From an uncultured Bacteroidales bacterium (GTDB taxonomy: Bacteria; Bacteroidota; Bacteroidia; Bacteroidales; Paludibacteraceae), in the NCBI GenBank assembly GCA_937891975.1, contig CALAUA010000014.1, forward strand, positions 1 through 64,000: a DNA stretch of 64,000 nucleotides, written 5' to 3'. Of the stretch, positions 8,623 through 15,698 are shown in pieces. The first letter of the stretch is position 1. Every line of letters starts with the position of its first letter. Under the pieces are notes generated by a model. That model made no database searches, was not told where the DNA came from, and saw only the letters and a list, made by a program, of their open reading frames with translations. The translations under genes and the position numbers were made by a program.

Positions 8623-8638
8623 CGAATTTCAAAGTGGT

Positions 8639-8908
8639 TTACCAGCTTGCTTTCTTCACTCCTGGGATGAGTCCTGCAGAGGCCATCTCACGGAATTGAA
8701 TACGACTCAAGCCGAATGCACGCATATAACCTTTTGGACGACCAGTGATTTTGCAACGGTTGTGCAAACGAACTGGGCTAGCGTTCTTAGGCAATGCTTG
8801 GAGACCTTCGTAGTCACCATCCTTGAGGAGTTGAGCGCGTTTTGCTGCGTATTTAGCTACGAGTTTTGCGCGTTTTACCTCGCGGGCTTTCATTGATTCT
8901 TTTGCCAT
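8639..8908 (-). CDS. rpsN: 30S ribosomal protein S14 (zinc-free form)
   Basis: 89 residues, the long form of S14 without the CxxC pairs of the short zinc form. The conserved L-H-N-R-C-K-I-T-G-R-P-K-G and F-G-L-S-R-I-x-F-R-E-M-A motifs are present. Standard position between rplE and rpsH, 7 bases after rplE. Confidence 0.98.
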   Translation of the reverse strand: MAKESMKAREVKRAKLVAKYAAKRAQLLKDGDYEGLQALPKNASPVRLHNRCKITGRPKGYMRAFGLSRIQFREMASAGLIPGVKKASW

Positions 8909-8915
8909 AGTCTAA

Positions 8916-9458
8916 TTACTTTTTGAATGGTAATCCAAACTCACGCAACAATGCGAAACCTTCCTCATCGGTGTTTGCGGTGGTTACGAAAGTGATGTTC
9001 ATACCGAGTAGTTTGGTAATGTTATCAATGTTGATTTCAGGGAAGATGATTTGCTCTTGGATACCAAGTGTATAGTTTCCATGGCCATCCATCTTGTTGT
9101 GGATACCCTTGAAGTCACGGATACGAGGCAAAGCCACGCGAACGAGGCGCTCCAAGAACTCGTACATACGCTCACCACGGAGAGTTACGCGCACGCCGAT
9201 AGGCATTTTCTTACGAACCTTGAAACCTGCGATATCCTTTTTGGAGAGAGTAGCAACGGCTTTCTGACCAGTGATGAGTGTCATCTCTTGTTGAGCTACA
9301 TCGATGAGCTTCTTGTCAGCCACAGCATCTCCAAGACCTTGGTTGAGAACGATCTTCTCGAGTTTAGGGCACTGCATTACTGTAGTGTAGTTAAACTCCT
9401 TCATCAGAGCTGGCACAATGCGCTCTAGATAATCTTGTTTTAAACTTGCTGTATTCAT
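8916..9458 (-). CDS. rplE: 50S ribosomal protein L5
   Basis: 5S rRNA-binding protein of the central protuberance. 180 residues, with the K-L-E-K-I-V-L-N-x-G-L-G-D-A segment and G-V-R-V-T-L-R-G-E-R-M-Y-E-F-L. It starts 2 bases after the rplX stop, implying translational coupling. Confidence 0.98.
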   Translation of the reverse strand: MNTASLKQDYLERIVPALMKEFNYTTVMQCPKLEKIVLNQGLGDAVADKKLIDVAQQEMTLITGQKAVATLSKKDIAGFKVRKKMPIGVRVTLRGERMYEFLERLVRVALPRIRDFKGIHNKMDGHGNYTLGIQEQIIFPEINIDNITKLLGMNITFVTTANTDEEGFALLREFGLPFKK

Positions 9459-9460
9459 TG

Positions 9461-9769
9461 TTAGATCTCCTTACCAGATTTTTTACTTACGCGGACAAGC
9501 TTACCATCCTTCAATACGCGACCTACGCGTACTGGTTTTCCGTCCTCAACTGGGTTGAGGTTAGAAATATGGATAGGAGCCTCCTGTTTAACAATACCTC
9601 CTTGAGGATTTTTTGCATTAGGTTTGGTACTCTTAGATACCATATTAACACCTTCTACGATAGCACGTTGTTTCTCTACGAGCACCTCCAACACACGGCC
9701 GGTTTTGCCCTTAGAAGCACCTGCGTTCACGTATACGGTATCACCTTTCTTAATATGTAATTTTGCCAT
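9461..9769 (-). CDS. rplX: 50S ribosomal protein L24
   Basis: Assembly-initiating large-subunit protein. 102 residues with the KOW motif (K-K-G-D-T-V-Y-V-N-A-G-A-S-K-G-K-T-G-R-V) at residues 7-26. Between rplN and rplE. Confidence 0.98.
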   Translation of the reverse strand: MAKLHIKKGDTVYVNAGASKGKTGRVLEVLVEKQRAIVEGVNMVSKSTKPNAKNPQGGIVKQEAPIHISNLNPVEDGKPVRVGRVLKDGKLVRVSKKSGKEI

Positions 9770-9788
9770 ATTTGTAGAATTTAGATGA

Positions 9789-10154
9789 TTAGAGCACTTC
9801 AGGTGCTAGAGAAATAATTTTCATGTTCGTTTGACGCAACTCGCGAGCCACAGGGCCGAAGATACGTGAACCACGGATCTCACCTGCGTTGTTTACGAGT
9901 ACGCATGCGTTGTCATCAAAGCGGATGTAGCTACCATCTGGGCGGCGAACCTCTTTCTTAACGCGTACTACGATAGCACGTGTTACAGTACCGTCCTTGA
10001 TATCAGAAGAAGGAATTACACCTTTTACTGCTACTACGATGGTGTCACCCAAACTGGCGTAACGCTTTTTGGTTCCGCCAAGAACGCGGATGCACAATGC
10101 CTCTTTAGCACCTGAGTTGTCCGCAACTACTAGTCTTGATTCTTGTTGTACCAT
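9789..10154 (-). CDS. rplN: 50S ribosomal protein L14
   Basis: Conserved five-stranded barrel at the subunit interface. 121 residues, starting MVQQESRLVVADNSGAKE, with G-S-R-I-F-G-P-V-A-R-E-L-R near the end. It starts 1 base after rpsQ, so the two are probably coupled. Confidence 0.98.
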   Translation of the reverse strand: MVQQESRLVVADNSGAKEALCIRVLGGTKKRYASLGDTIVVAVKGVIPSSDIKDGTVTRAIVVRVKKEVRRPDGSYIRFDDNACVLVNNAGEIRGSRIFGPVARELRQTNMKIISLAPEVL

Positions 10155-10155
10155 A

Positions 10156-10413
10156 TTACTTAGCCCTTTCTACAATTTGAGTTAAACGCCAACGAACAGT
10201 CTTGCTCAATGGACGAGTCTCCATGATGCGTACTGTATCACCGATACCGCACTCATTGTTCTCGTCGTGAGCATGGAACTTGCGAGTTTTATTGACAAAC
10301 TTGCCATAAATAGGGTGTTTCTCTTTCCAGTGAACAGCAACTACGATAGTCTTGTCCATCTTGTTGGAAACGACAATACCCTGACGCTCTTTTCTTAGAT
10401 TTCTTGTTTCCAT
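10156..10413 (-). CDS. rpsQ: 30S ribosomal protein S17
   Basis: 85-residue OB-fold small-subunit protein. Motifs G-I-V-V-S-N-K-M-D-K-T-I-V-V-A-V and the C-terminal R-P-L-S-K-T-V-R-W-R-L are present. Between rpmC and rplN. Confidence 0.98.
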   Translation of the reverse strand: METRNLRKERQGIVVSNKMDKTIVVAVHWKEKHPIYGKFVNKTRKFHAHDENNECGIGDTVRIMETRPLSKTVRWRLTQIVERAK

Positions 10414-10426
10414 GTCAATTCGTTTT

Positions 10427-10621
10427 TTACTTTGTTAATTCTCTTTGACGAAGTTCGGTTGCAAGGCGAGCAATTGTCTTACGAGCCACCTTAATCTGCA
10501 ACGGATTGTCAAGCGGAGAAATGCTGTGATTCAATTTCATACGAACGAGTGCCTCTTTCTCAGCAGCCAAACGCTCTTGGATCTCAGCAGTTGTTAATTC
10601 TTTAATTTCAGCTGTTTTCAT
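10427..10621 (-). CDS. rpmC: 50S ribosomal protein L29
   Basis: 64-residue helical protein at the peptide exit tunnel, a docking site for trigger factor and SRP. The E-I-K-E-L-T start and N-P-L-Q-I-K-V-A-R-K-T-I-A-R-L segment fit the family. Between rplP and rpsQ. Confidence 0.97.
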   Translation of the reverse strand: MKTAEIKELTTAEIQERLAAEKEALVRMKLNHSISPLDNPLQIKVARKTIARLATELRQRELTK

Positions 10622-10629
10622 AATCCTGA

Positions 10630-11061
10630 TTATACATTTTGGGTTGGGTCGTAATCACGTCTTACGACAAATTTGGTTGTAATAGGAAGTTTTTGAGCTG
10701 CCAGACGAAGTGCCTCTTTAGCTACCTCGTATGATACGCCGTCAATCTCAAAGATGATACGTCCTGGAGCCAATGGTACTACGAATCCCTCTGGAGCACC
10801 TTTACCTTTACCCATACGGACATCCAAAGGCTTCTTGGTGATTGGTTTATCTGGGAAAACGCGGATCCATACTTGTCCTTGACGTTGCATGTAACGAGTT
10901 ACTGCGATACGAGCTGCCTCGATTTGACGACCTGTCAACCAGATGGTACCAAGACTCTTGATACCGAATGAGCCAAATGCGAGCTCAGTACCACGCTGTG
11001 CATTGCCTTTGATGCGGCCTTTTTGGCAGCGGCGGAATTTAGTTTTCTTTGGTTGTAACAT
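10630..11061 (-). CDS. rplP: 50S ribosomal protein L16
   Basis: 143 residues, helps position tRNAs at the A site. It starts MLQPKKTKFRRCQKGR and contains W-I-R-V-F-P-D-K-P-I-T-K-K-P-x-x-V-R-M-G-K-G-K-G. Between rpsC and rpmC. Confidence 0.98.
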   Translation of the reverse strand: MLQPKKTKFRRCQKGRIKGNAQRGTELAFGSFGIKSLGTIWLTGRQIEAARIAVTRYMQRQGQVWIRVFPDKPITKKPLDVRMGKGKGAPEGFVVPLAPGRIIFEIDGVSYEVAKEALRLAAQKLPITTKFVVRRDYDPTQNV

Positions 11062-11088
11062 AACTGTAATCTACAAATCGGTTAAACA

Positions 11089-11817
11089 TTATTGTTTTTT
11101 GTTTCTGCGGAAACCACCACGACGGTCATCACGACGACGATCGCCACGACCAGCCTCTTGCTTTTGTGTGAAGTTTGGAGCAAGATCCTTCTTGCCATAA
11201 ACCTCACCACGGCAGATCCAAACCTTTACGCCGATCATACCTACTTTGGTGAGAGCACCTGCGTGGCAATAATCAATGTCAGCACGGAGAGTGTGCAATG
11301 GGGTACGACCCTCTTTGTACATCTCGCTACGTGCCATTTCAGCACCGTTAAGACGACCACTCAATTGGATTTTGATACCCTCAGCGCCCATACGCATGGT
11401 AGAAGCGATAGCCATCTTCACAGCACGACGGTAAGCAATCTTACCCTCGAGTTGGCGAGCGATCTTGTTAGCCACGATAGTAGCATCAAGTTCAGGACGC
11501 TTAACCTCGAAGATGTTGATCTGCACATCTTGCTTGGTGATTTTCTTCAACTCCTCTTTCAATTTGTCAACCTCTTGTCCGCCCTTACCGATGATGAAAC
11601 CGGGGCGAGCAGTGCAGACAGTTACAGTTACAAGTTTCAGAGTACGCTCGATAACAATACGAGAAATACTAGCCTCAGCCAAACGGGCATTCAGGTACTT
11701 GCGGATCTTGGTATCCTCAAGAATTGTATCTCCGTAGTTCTTACCGCCAAACCAGTTGGAATCCCAACCACGTACAATACCTAGGCGGTTACTAATTGGA
11801 TTAATTTTCTGTCCCAT
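11089..11817 (-). CDS. rpsC: 30S ribosomal protein S3
   Basis: 242 residues with an N-terminal KH domain (G-x-I-I-G-K-G-G-Q-E, about 75-84) and the C-terminal S3 domain. The last 25 residues are rich in Arg, Asp and Gly (G-R-G-D-R-R-R-D-D-R-R-G-G), a disordered basic tail. It forms part of the mRNA entry tunnel. Between rplV and rplP. Confidence 0.98.
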   Translation of the reverse strand: MGQKINPISNRLGIVRGWDSNWFGGKNYGDTILEDTKIRKYLNARLAEASISRIVIERTLKLVTVTVCTARPGFIIGKGGQEVDKLKEELKKITKQDVQINIFEVKRPELDATIVANKIARQLEGKIAYRRAVKMAIASTMRMGAEGIKIQLSGRLNGAEMARSEMYKEGRTPLHTLRADIDYCHAGALTKVGMIGVKVWICRGEVYGKKDLAPNFTQKQEAGRGDRRRDDRRGGFRRNKKQ

Positions 11818-11825
11818 TTTGTTAA

Positions 11826-12233
11826 TTACTTAGCTTCGTTAGTATTCTTAGTATCTACAAAAATAGTAACATGGTTAGAGCGTTTGCGGATACGATAGCC
11901 GCGACCTTGAGGAGCGGTCAACAGACGTTTGAGCATCATACCGCCATCTACCATGATATTACTTACATACAGAGTCTCTTGGTCTGCCTTCTTTCCGGTC
12001 TTTACTTCCCAGTTAGCGATAGCAGATTTCAAAAGTTTCTCGAGGGAGCGTGATGCCTCTTTGGTAGAGAAATGCAACGCACCCAGTGCACGGTTCACTT
12101 CCATTCCACGAATCATATCTGCAACAAGGCGCATTTTGCGTGGAGATGTAGGAACGTTATTAAGCTTTGCAAAGTATTGGCTCTTGCGAGCTTCTTTCAT
12201 TGCTTCAGCTGCATTATGTTTTCTAGCACCCAT
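11826..12233 (-). CDS. rplV: 50S ribosomal protein L22
   Basis: 135 residues; its extended hairpin lines the exit tunnel. Motifs S-P-R-K-M-R-L-V-A-D-M-I-R-G and the hairpin segment L-L-T-A-P-Q-G-R-G-Y-R-I-R-K-R-S-N-H. In standard order after rpsS with a 43-base spacer. Confidence 0.98.
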   Translation of the reverse strand: MGARKHNAAEAMKEARKSQYFAKLNNVPTSPRKMRLVADMIRGMEVNRALGALHFSTKEASRSLEKLLKSAIANWEVKTGKKADQETLYVSNIMVDGGMMLKRLLTAPQGRGYRIRKRSNHVTIFVDTKNTNEAK

Positions 12234-12276
12234 TTTGAATTCTAAAATTTAATTTGTTGTTTGAATGATTCATGGA

Positions 12277-12540
12277 TTAACGATTACCCGAGTGACCACG
12301 GAATGTACGAGTAGGAGCAAACTCGCCGAGCTTGTGACCTACCATGTTCTCAGTGATGTACACAGGGATGAACTTATTTCCATTGTGAACTGCAATAGTA
12401 TGACCTACGAAATCAGGAGAAATCATAGATGCACGGCTCCAAGTCTTGACAACATCTTTCTTGCCAGACTCATTCATAGCCAACACCTTATTCTCCAACT
12501 TAACGTTGATAAATGGTCCTTTTTTCAATGAACGACTCAT
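12277..12540 (-). CDS. rpsS: 30S ribosomal protein S19
   Basis: 87-residue protein of the small-subunit head. It starts MSRSLKKGPFIN and contains the diagnostic H-N-G-x-x-F-I-P-V-Y-I-T-E-N-M-V-G-H-K-L-G-E-F signature. Between rplB and rplV. Confidence 0.98.
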   Translation of the reverse strand: MSRSLKKGPFINVKLENKVLAMNESGKKDVVKTWSRASMISPDFVGHTIAVHNGNKFIPVYITENMVGHKLGEFAPTRTFRGHSGNR

Positions 12541-12561
12541 AATTTCTCTTAATTTAATAGG

Positions 12562-13386
12562 TTATTTTTTTCTTCTTTCAATAATGTATTGATTGCTCAA
12601 GTTCTTTGGAGCACGTGTCTTGTAGCCCTTAGCTAACAAGCCCTTGCGTGAACGTGGGTGTCCACCAGATGCGCGGCCTTCACCACCACCCATTGGGTGA
12701 TCTACTGGGTTCATTGCCACACCACGGTTGCGTGGACGACGGCCTAACCAACGGCTACGACCTGCCTTACCACTCTTCTCCAATGCGTGGTCGCTATTAC
12801 CAACCACACCAACAGTTGCTTTACATGCTGCAAGCACCTTGCGCAATTCGCCTGAAGGCAACTTGATGATTGCATACTTATCCTCGCGAGAAGACAATTG
12901 TGCAAACACACCTGCCGAACGAACCATGCATGCACCTTGACCTGGACGCAACTCAATGTTGTGAATCAGCGTACCAAGAGGCATGTTAGCCATTGGAAGA
13001 GCATTTCCTACTTCAGGTGCCACATCTGGACCTGAGATTACTGTTTGACCTACTTGCAAACCGGTTGGTGCAAGAATGTAACGTTTTTCGCCATCAGCGT
13101 AGAACAAGAGTGCGATACGAGCCGAACGGTTTGGATCGTACTCAATAGTTTTTACTACTGCTGGTACACCATCTTTGTTACGTTTGAAGTCAATTACGCG
13201 ATATTTCTGCTTGTGTCCACCACCAATATAACGCATGGTCATCTTACCTTGATGGTTACGACCACCTGTCTTGGTTTTACCGAACACAAGAGATTTCTCT
13301 GGTGCACTTGCGGTAATTGTATCAAATGCGCCAATAACTTTGTGTCTTTGCCCCGGTGTAGAGGGTTTTAATTTACGTACAGCCAT
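12562..13386 (-). CDS. rplB: 50S ribosomal protein L2
   Basis: 274 residues, needed for peptidyl transferase activity and subunit joining. The C-terminal V-A-M-N-P-V-D-H-P-M-G-G-G-E-G signature holds the conserved histidine. It starts 2 bases after rplW, so the two are probably coupled. Confidence 0.98.
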   Translation of the reverse strand: MAVRKLKPSTPGQRHKVIGAFDTITASAPEKSLVFGKTKTGGRNHQGKMTMRYIGGGHKQKYRVIDFKRNKDGVPAVVKTIEYDPNRSARIALLFYADGEKRYILAPTGLQVGQTVISGPDVAPEVGNALPMANMPLGTLIHNIELRPGQGACMVRSAGVFAQLSSREDKYAIIKLPSGELRKVLAACKATVGVVGNSDHALEKSGKAGRSRWLGRRPRNRGVAMNPVDHPMGGGEGRASGGHPRSRKGLLAKGYKTRAPKNLSNQYIIERRKK

Positions 13387-13388
13387 TT

Positions 13389-13679
13389 TTAGATATTGCT
13401 ATAAAAATCAATTGTTTCACCTTCTTTCAATGTAACGATTGCTTTCTTGTAAGCTTGCTTAGCGCCACGGATCAAACCGCTCTTTGTGTAGCGTTGTTTG
13501 GTCTTTGGAGCTTGGATCAAAGTGTTTACATCAAGCACTTGTACATTGTACAACTCTTCTACTGCCTTCTTGATTTCTACCTTGTTGGCAGTACGAACTA
13601 CCTGAAAACCATAACGGTTAAACTTTTCGCCTGCGGCGGTCATCTTCTCAGTGACGATTGGTTTTAAAATAATTGCCAT
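13389..13679 (-). CDS. rplW: 50S ribosomal protein L23
   Basis: 96-residue exit-tunnel protein. I-L-K-P-I-V-T-E-K-M at the start and the K-A-V-E-E-L-Y-N-V-x-V-x-x-V-N-T motif identify it. Standard position between rplD and rplB. Confidence 0.97.
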   Translation of the reverse strand: MAIILKPIVTEKMTAAGEKFNRYGFQVVRTANKVEIKKAVEELYNVQVLDVNTLIQAPKTKQRYTKSGLIRGAKQAYKKAIVTLKEGETIDFYSNI

Positions 13680-13692
13680 AGTTGTAACCTCC

Positions 13693-14319
13693 TTATGCTA
13701 AAGTTGCCTCAATTGCTGCCAATGCGCCCTCTACGAGAACCACTGCGCTTGAGTTCATGATTGCGTATGTATTCAGTTCATTTACAGTCACCACGTTGGT
13801 GCGCTCGATATTGCTTGCTGACTTGAGAACATTGTAGTTATTCTCTGGCAACACGAACAATACCTTCTTACCAGCTACTTGCAAGTTGTTCATTACCTCT
13901 ACCATAGCCTTGGTCTTTGGAGCATCAAATTGCAAAGCGTCAACTACGACGATTTGACCGTTTTGAGCACGCAAAGAGAGTGCGCTACGACGAGCCAATT
14001 GTTTAACTTTCTTGTTCAATTTGAAACCATAGTCACGTGGAACTGGACCAAAGATTGTACCACCACCTACGCGAACTGGAGACTTCAAATCACCTGGACG
14101 AGCACCGCCACCACCTTTTTGGCGACCGAGCTTACGGGTTGAGTGAGCATTCTCGCTACGCTCTTTTGATTTCGCTGTACCTTGACGATTATTTGCCAAA
14201 TATTGCTTTACATCCAAATAAATGGCGTGGTCGTTAGGCTCGATACCGAAGATAGCATCATTCAGAACTACCTTCTTGCCGGTCTCTTTGCCGGCCATGT
14301 TCAAAATACTAAGTTCCAT
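13693..14319 (-). CDS. rplD: 50S ribosomal protein L4
   Basis: 208 residues with the basic tunnel loop (G-x-G-R-A-type segment, G-G-G-G-A-R-P-G-D, about 68-78) and the globular domain. In gamma-proteobacteria L4 represses the S10 operon through a leader hairpin; whether it does so here is unknown, but the region before rpsJ is rich in hairpins. It lies 5 bases after rplC. Confidence 0.97.
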   Translation of the reverse strand: MELSILNMAGKETGKKVVLNDAIFGIEPNDHAIYLDVKQYLANNRQGTAKSKERSENAHSTRKLGRQKGGGGARPGDLKSPVRVGGGTIFGPVPRDYGFKLNKKVKQLARRSALSLRAQNGQIVVVDALQFDAPKTKAMVEVMNNLQVAGKKVLFVLPENNYNVLKSASNIERTNVVTVNELNTYAIMNSSAVVLVEGALAAIEATLA

Positions 14320-14324
14320 ACCTC

Positions 14325-14942
14325 TTATTTGTTAATTGTAACGATTGAATTTTTAGCACCTGGAATACTACCCTTGACCATGATCAAGTTGTACTCAGGA
14401 ATCACCTTTAATACTACAAGGTTTTGTACAGTTACGCGGTCTGTACCCATGTGACCTGCCATGCGAGTACCTGGGAATACGCGAGCTGGGTAAGCACATG
14501 CACCAATTGAACCTGGAGCACGCAAACGGTCATCTTGACCGTGGGTAGATTGACCTACACCACCAAAGCCGTGACGCTTAACTACACCTTGGAAACCTTT
14601 ACCTTTAGAAGTACCTACTACGTCAACATAAGTGTTCTCTTCAAACATGTCAACGGTCAAGGTATCTCCCAGTTTGACTTCTTGTTCGAATCCATCGAAC
14701 TCGGCTAAGTGACGCATTGGTTGTACACCTGCAGCCTTGAAGTGACCTGCCTCTGCCTTGTTGGTGTGTTTCTCGCTCTTTGGCATGAAACCAACTTGTA
14801 CAGCAGCATAGCCATCCTTCTCAACTGTCTTGAGTTGGGTAACAACGCAAGGACCAGCCTCAATCACGGTGCATGGGATATTCTTGCCATCAGCACCGAA
14901 AACGGATGTCATTCCGATTTTTTTACCTAATAATCCTGGCAT
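14325..14942 (-). CDS. rplC: 50S ribosomal protein L3
   Basis: 205 residues, an early assembly protein near the peptidyl transferase centre. The signature G-F-x-G-V-V-K-R-H-G-F-G-G (about 118-130) and the M-A-G-H-M-G segment are present. It is preceded by an unusually long spacer (110 bases) after rpsJ. Confidence 0.98.
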   Translation of the reverse strand: MPGLLGKKIGMTSVFGADGKNIPCTVIEAGPCVVTQLKTVEKDGYAAVQVGFMPKSEKHTNKAEAGHFKAAGVQPMRHLAEFDGFEQEVKLGDTLTVDMFEENTYVDVVGTSKGKGFQGVVKRHGFGGVGQSTHGQDDRLRAPGSIGACAYPARVFPGTRMAGHMGTDRVTVQNLVVLKVIPEYNLIMVKGSIPGAKNSIVTINK

Positions 14943-15052
14943 TTTTTTGCTGTGATTAAAATTGTTAATTAATTATTACTTTTTCCACTCTCGCCCTCGG
15001 GATTACGTGTCTTGCGACCTTGTCTATCCGCGGGAAGTGGTCTTTTTGTTTA
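14943..15052 (-). promoter_or_regulatory. structured rpsJ-rplC spacer
   Basis: A 110-base untranslated stretch inside the operon. On the sense strand CCACT about 20 bases after the rpsJ stop can pair with AGTGG about 45 bases later, and CCC with GGG inside that, giving one imperfect long hairpin. Function unknown; the pairing is modest. Confidence 0.3.
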
Positions 15053-15358
15053 TCAAACCTTGATTTCTACTTCCACACCACTTGCGAGTTCGAGCTTCAT
15101 CAATGCCTCTACAGTCTTTTGGTTAGATTGATAAATGTCAATCAAACGCTTGTAGCTTGACAACTCAAATTGCTCACGGCTCTTCTTGTTAACGAAAGTT
15201 GAGCGGTTTACTGTGAAGATGCGCTTGTGAGTTGGCAATGGAATTGGACCACTTACTACTGCACCTGTTGCTTTTACGGTCTTCACAATTTTCTCAGCTG
15301 ACTTGTCAACCAAATTGTGGTCGTACGATTTCAGTTTAATACGAATTTTTTGACTCAT
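15053..15358 (-). CDS. rpsJ: 30S ribosomal protein S10
   Basis: 101 residues, also the NusE antitermination factor. It starts MSQKIRIKLKSYDH and has the conserved G-P-I-P-L-P-T and R-E-Q-F-E-L-S-S-Y-K-R segments. It opens the S10 part of the superoperon after fusA with no tuf gene between them, as in other Bacteroidota. Confidence 0.98.
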   Translation of the reverse strand: MSQKIRIKLKSYDHNLVDKSAEKIVKTVKATGAVVSGPIPLPTHKRIFTVNRSTFVNKKSREQFELSSYKRLIDIYQSNQKTVEALMKLELASGVEVEIKV

Positions 15359-15698
15359 TGTCTTTAGTTTTTTAATGTTGTTTTACGTTATCCTTGGCGC
15401 TCGCACATCCAAAGAGTCATTTGCTCAGATGACTCACGCTTCGGGTTTACTTATCTTATCCGCCTACCCTACACATGCCGCGTGCGGAACCTTGAAACCT
15501 TGGAACCTTTTTACAGCGCAGCGTATATATTATATTAAGTACGCGGGTGCGTGCGCACTTGCACGCGTGAGTGAAGAGGTTTGAAGTATTGAGCGGCCCT
15601 TTGCTCAACCTTTTCGAACTTTCGAACTCGGTTTTTATTGTTTCATCCAAGCCAAGGACCAACACATTGGAAGATTGGTCCTTGACCTAAATTCTTTC
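15359..15698 (-). promoter_or_regulatory. 340-base fusA-rpsJ spacer with three hairpins
   Basis: No gene is seen. In transcription order the spacer holds: a 10-bp perfect stem right after fusA (15675-15684 with 15653-15662); a 6-bp GC stem (15561-15566 with 15549-15554); an AT-rich stretch near 15525-15540 that could be a secondary promoter; and a 7-bp perfect stem (15429-15435 with 15414-15420) about 55 bases before rpsJ. Two 8-bp repeat arrays (15613-15628 and 15486-15509) lie between. It resembles a leader controlling the S10 part separately from str, but no known leader class could be matched. Confidence 0.45.
15486..15509. repeat. 8-bp array GGAACCTT x3
   Basis: Three contiguous units GGAACCTT, GAAACCTT, GGAACCTT. 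A second short array, TTCGAACT x2, is at 15613-15628. Confidence 0.7.

Noticed and set aside
11092..11784. 230-codon open frame on the plus strand
   Set aside because: Antisense to rpsC; no recognisable domain.
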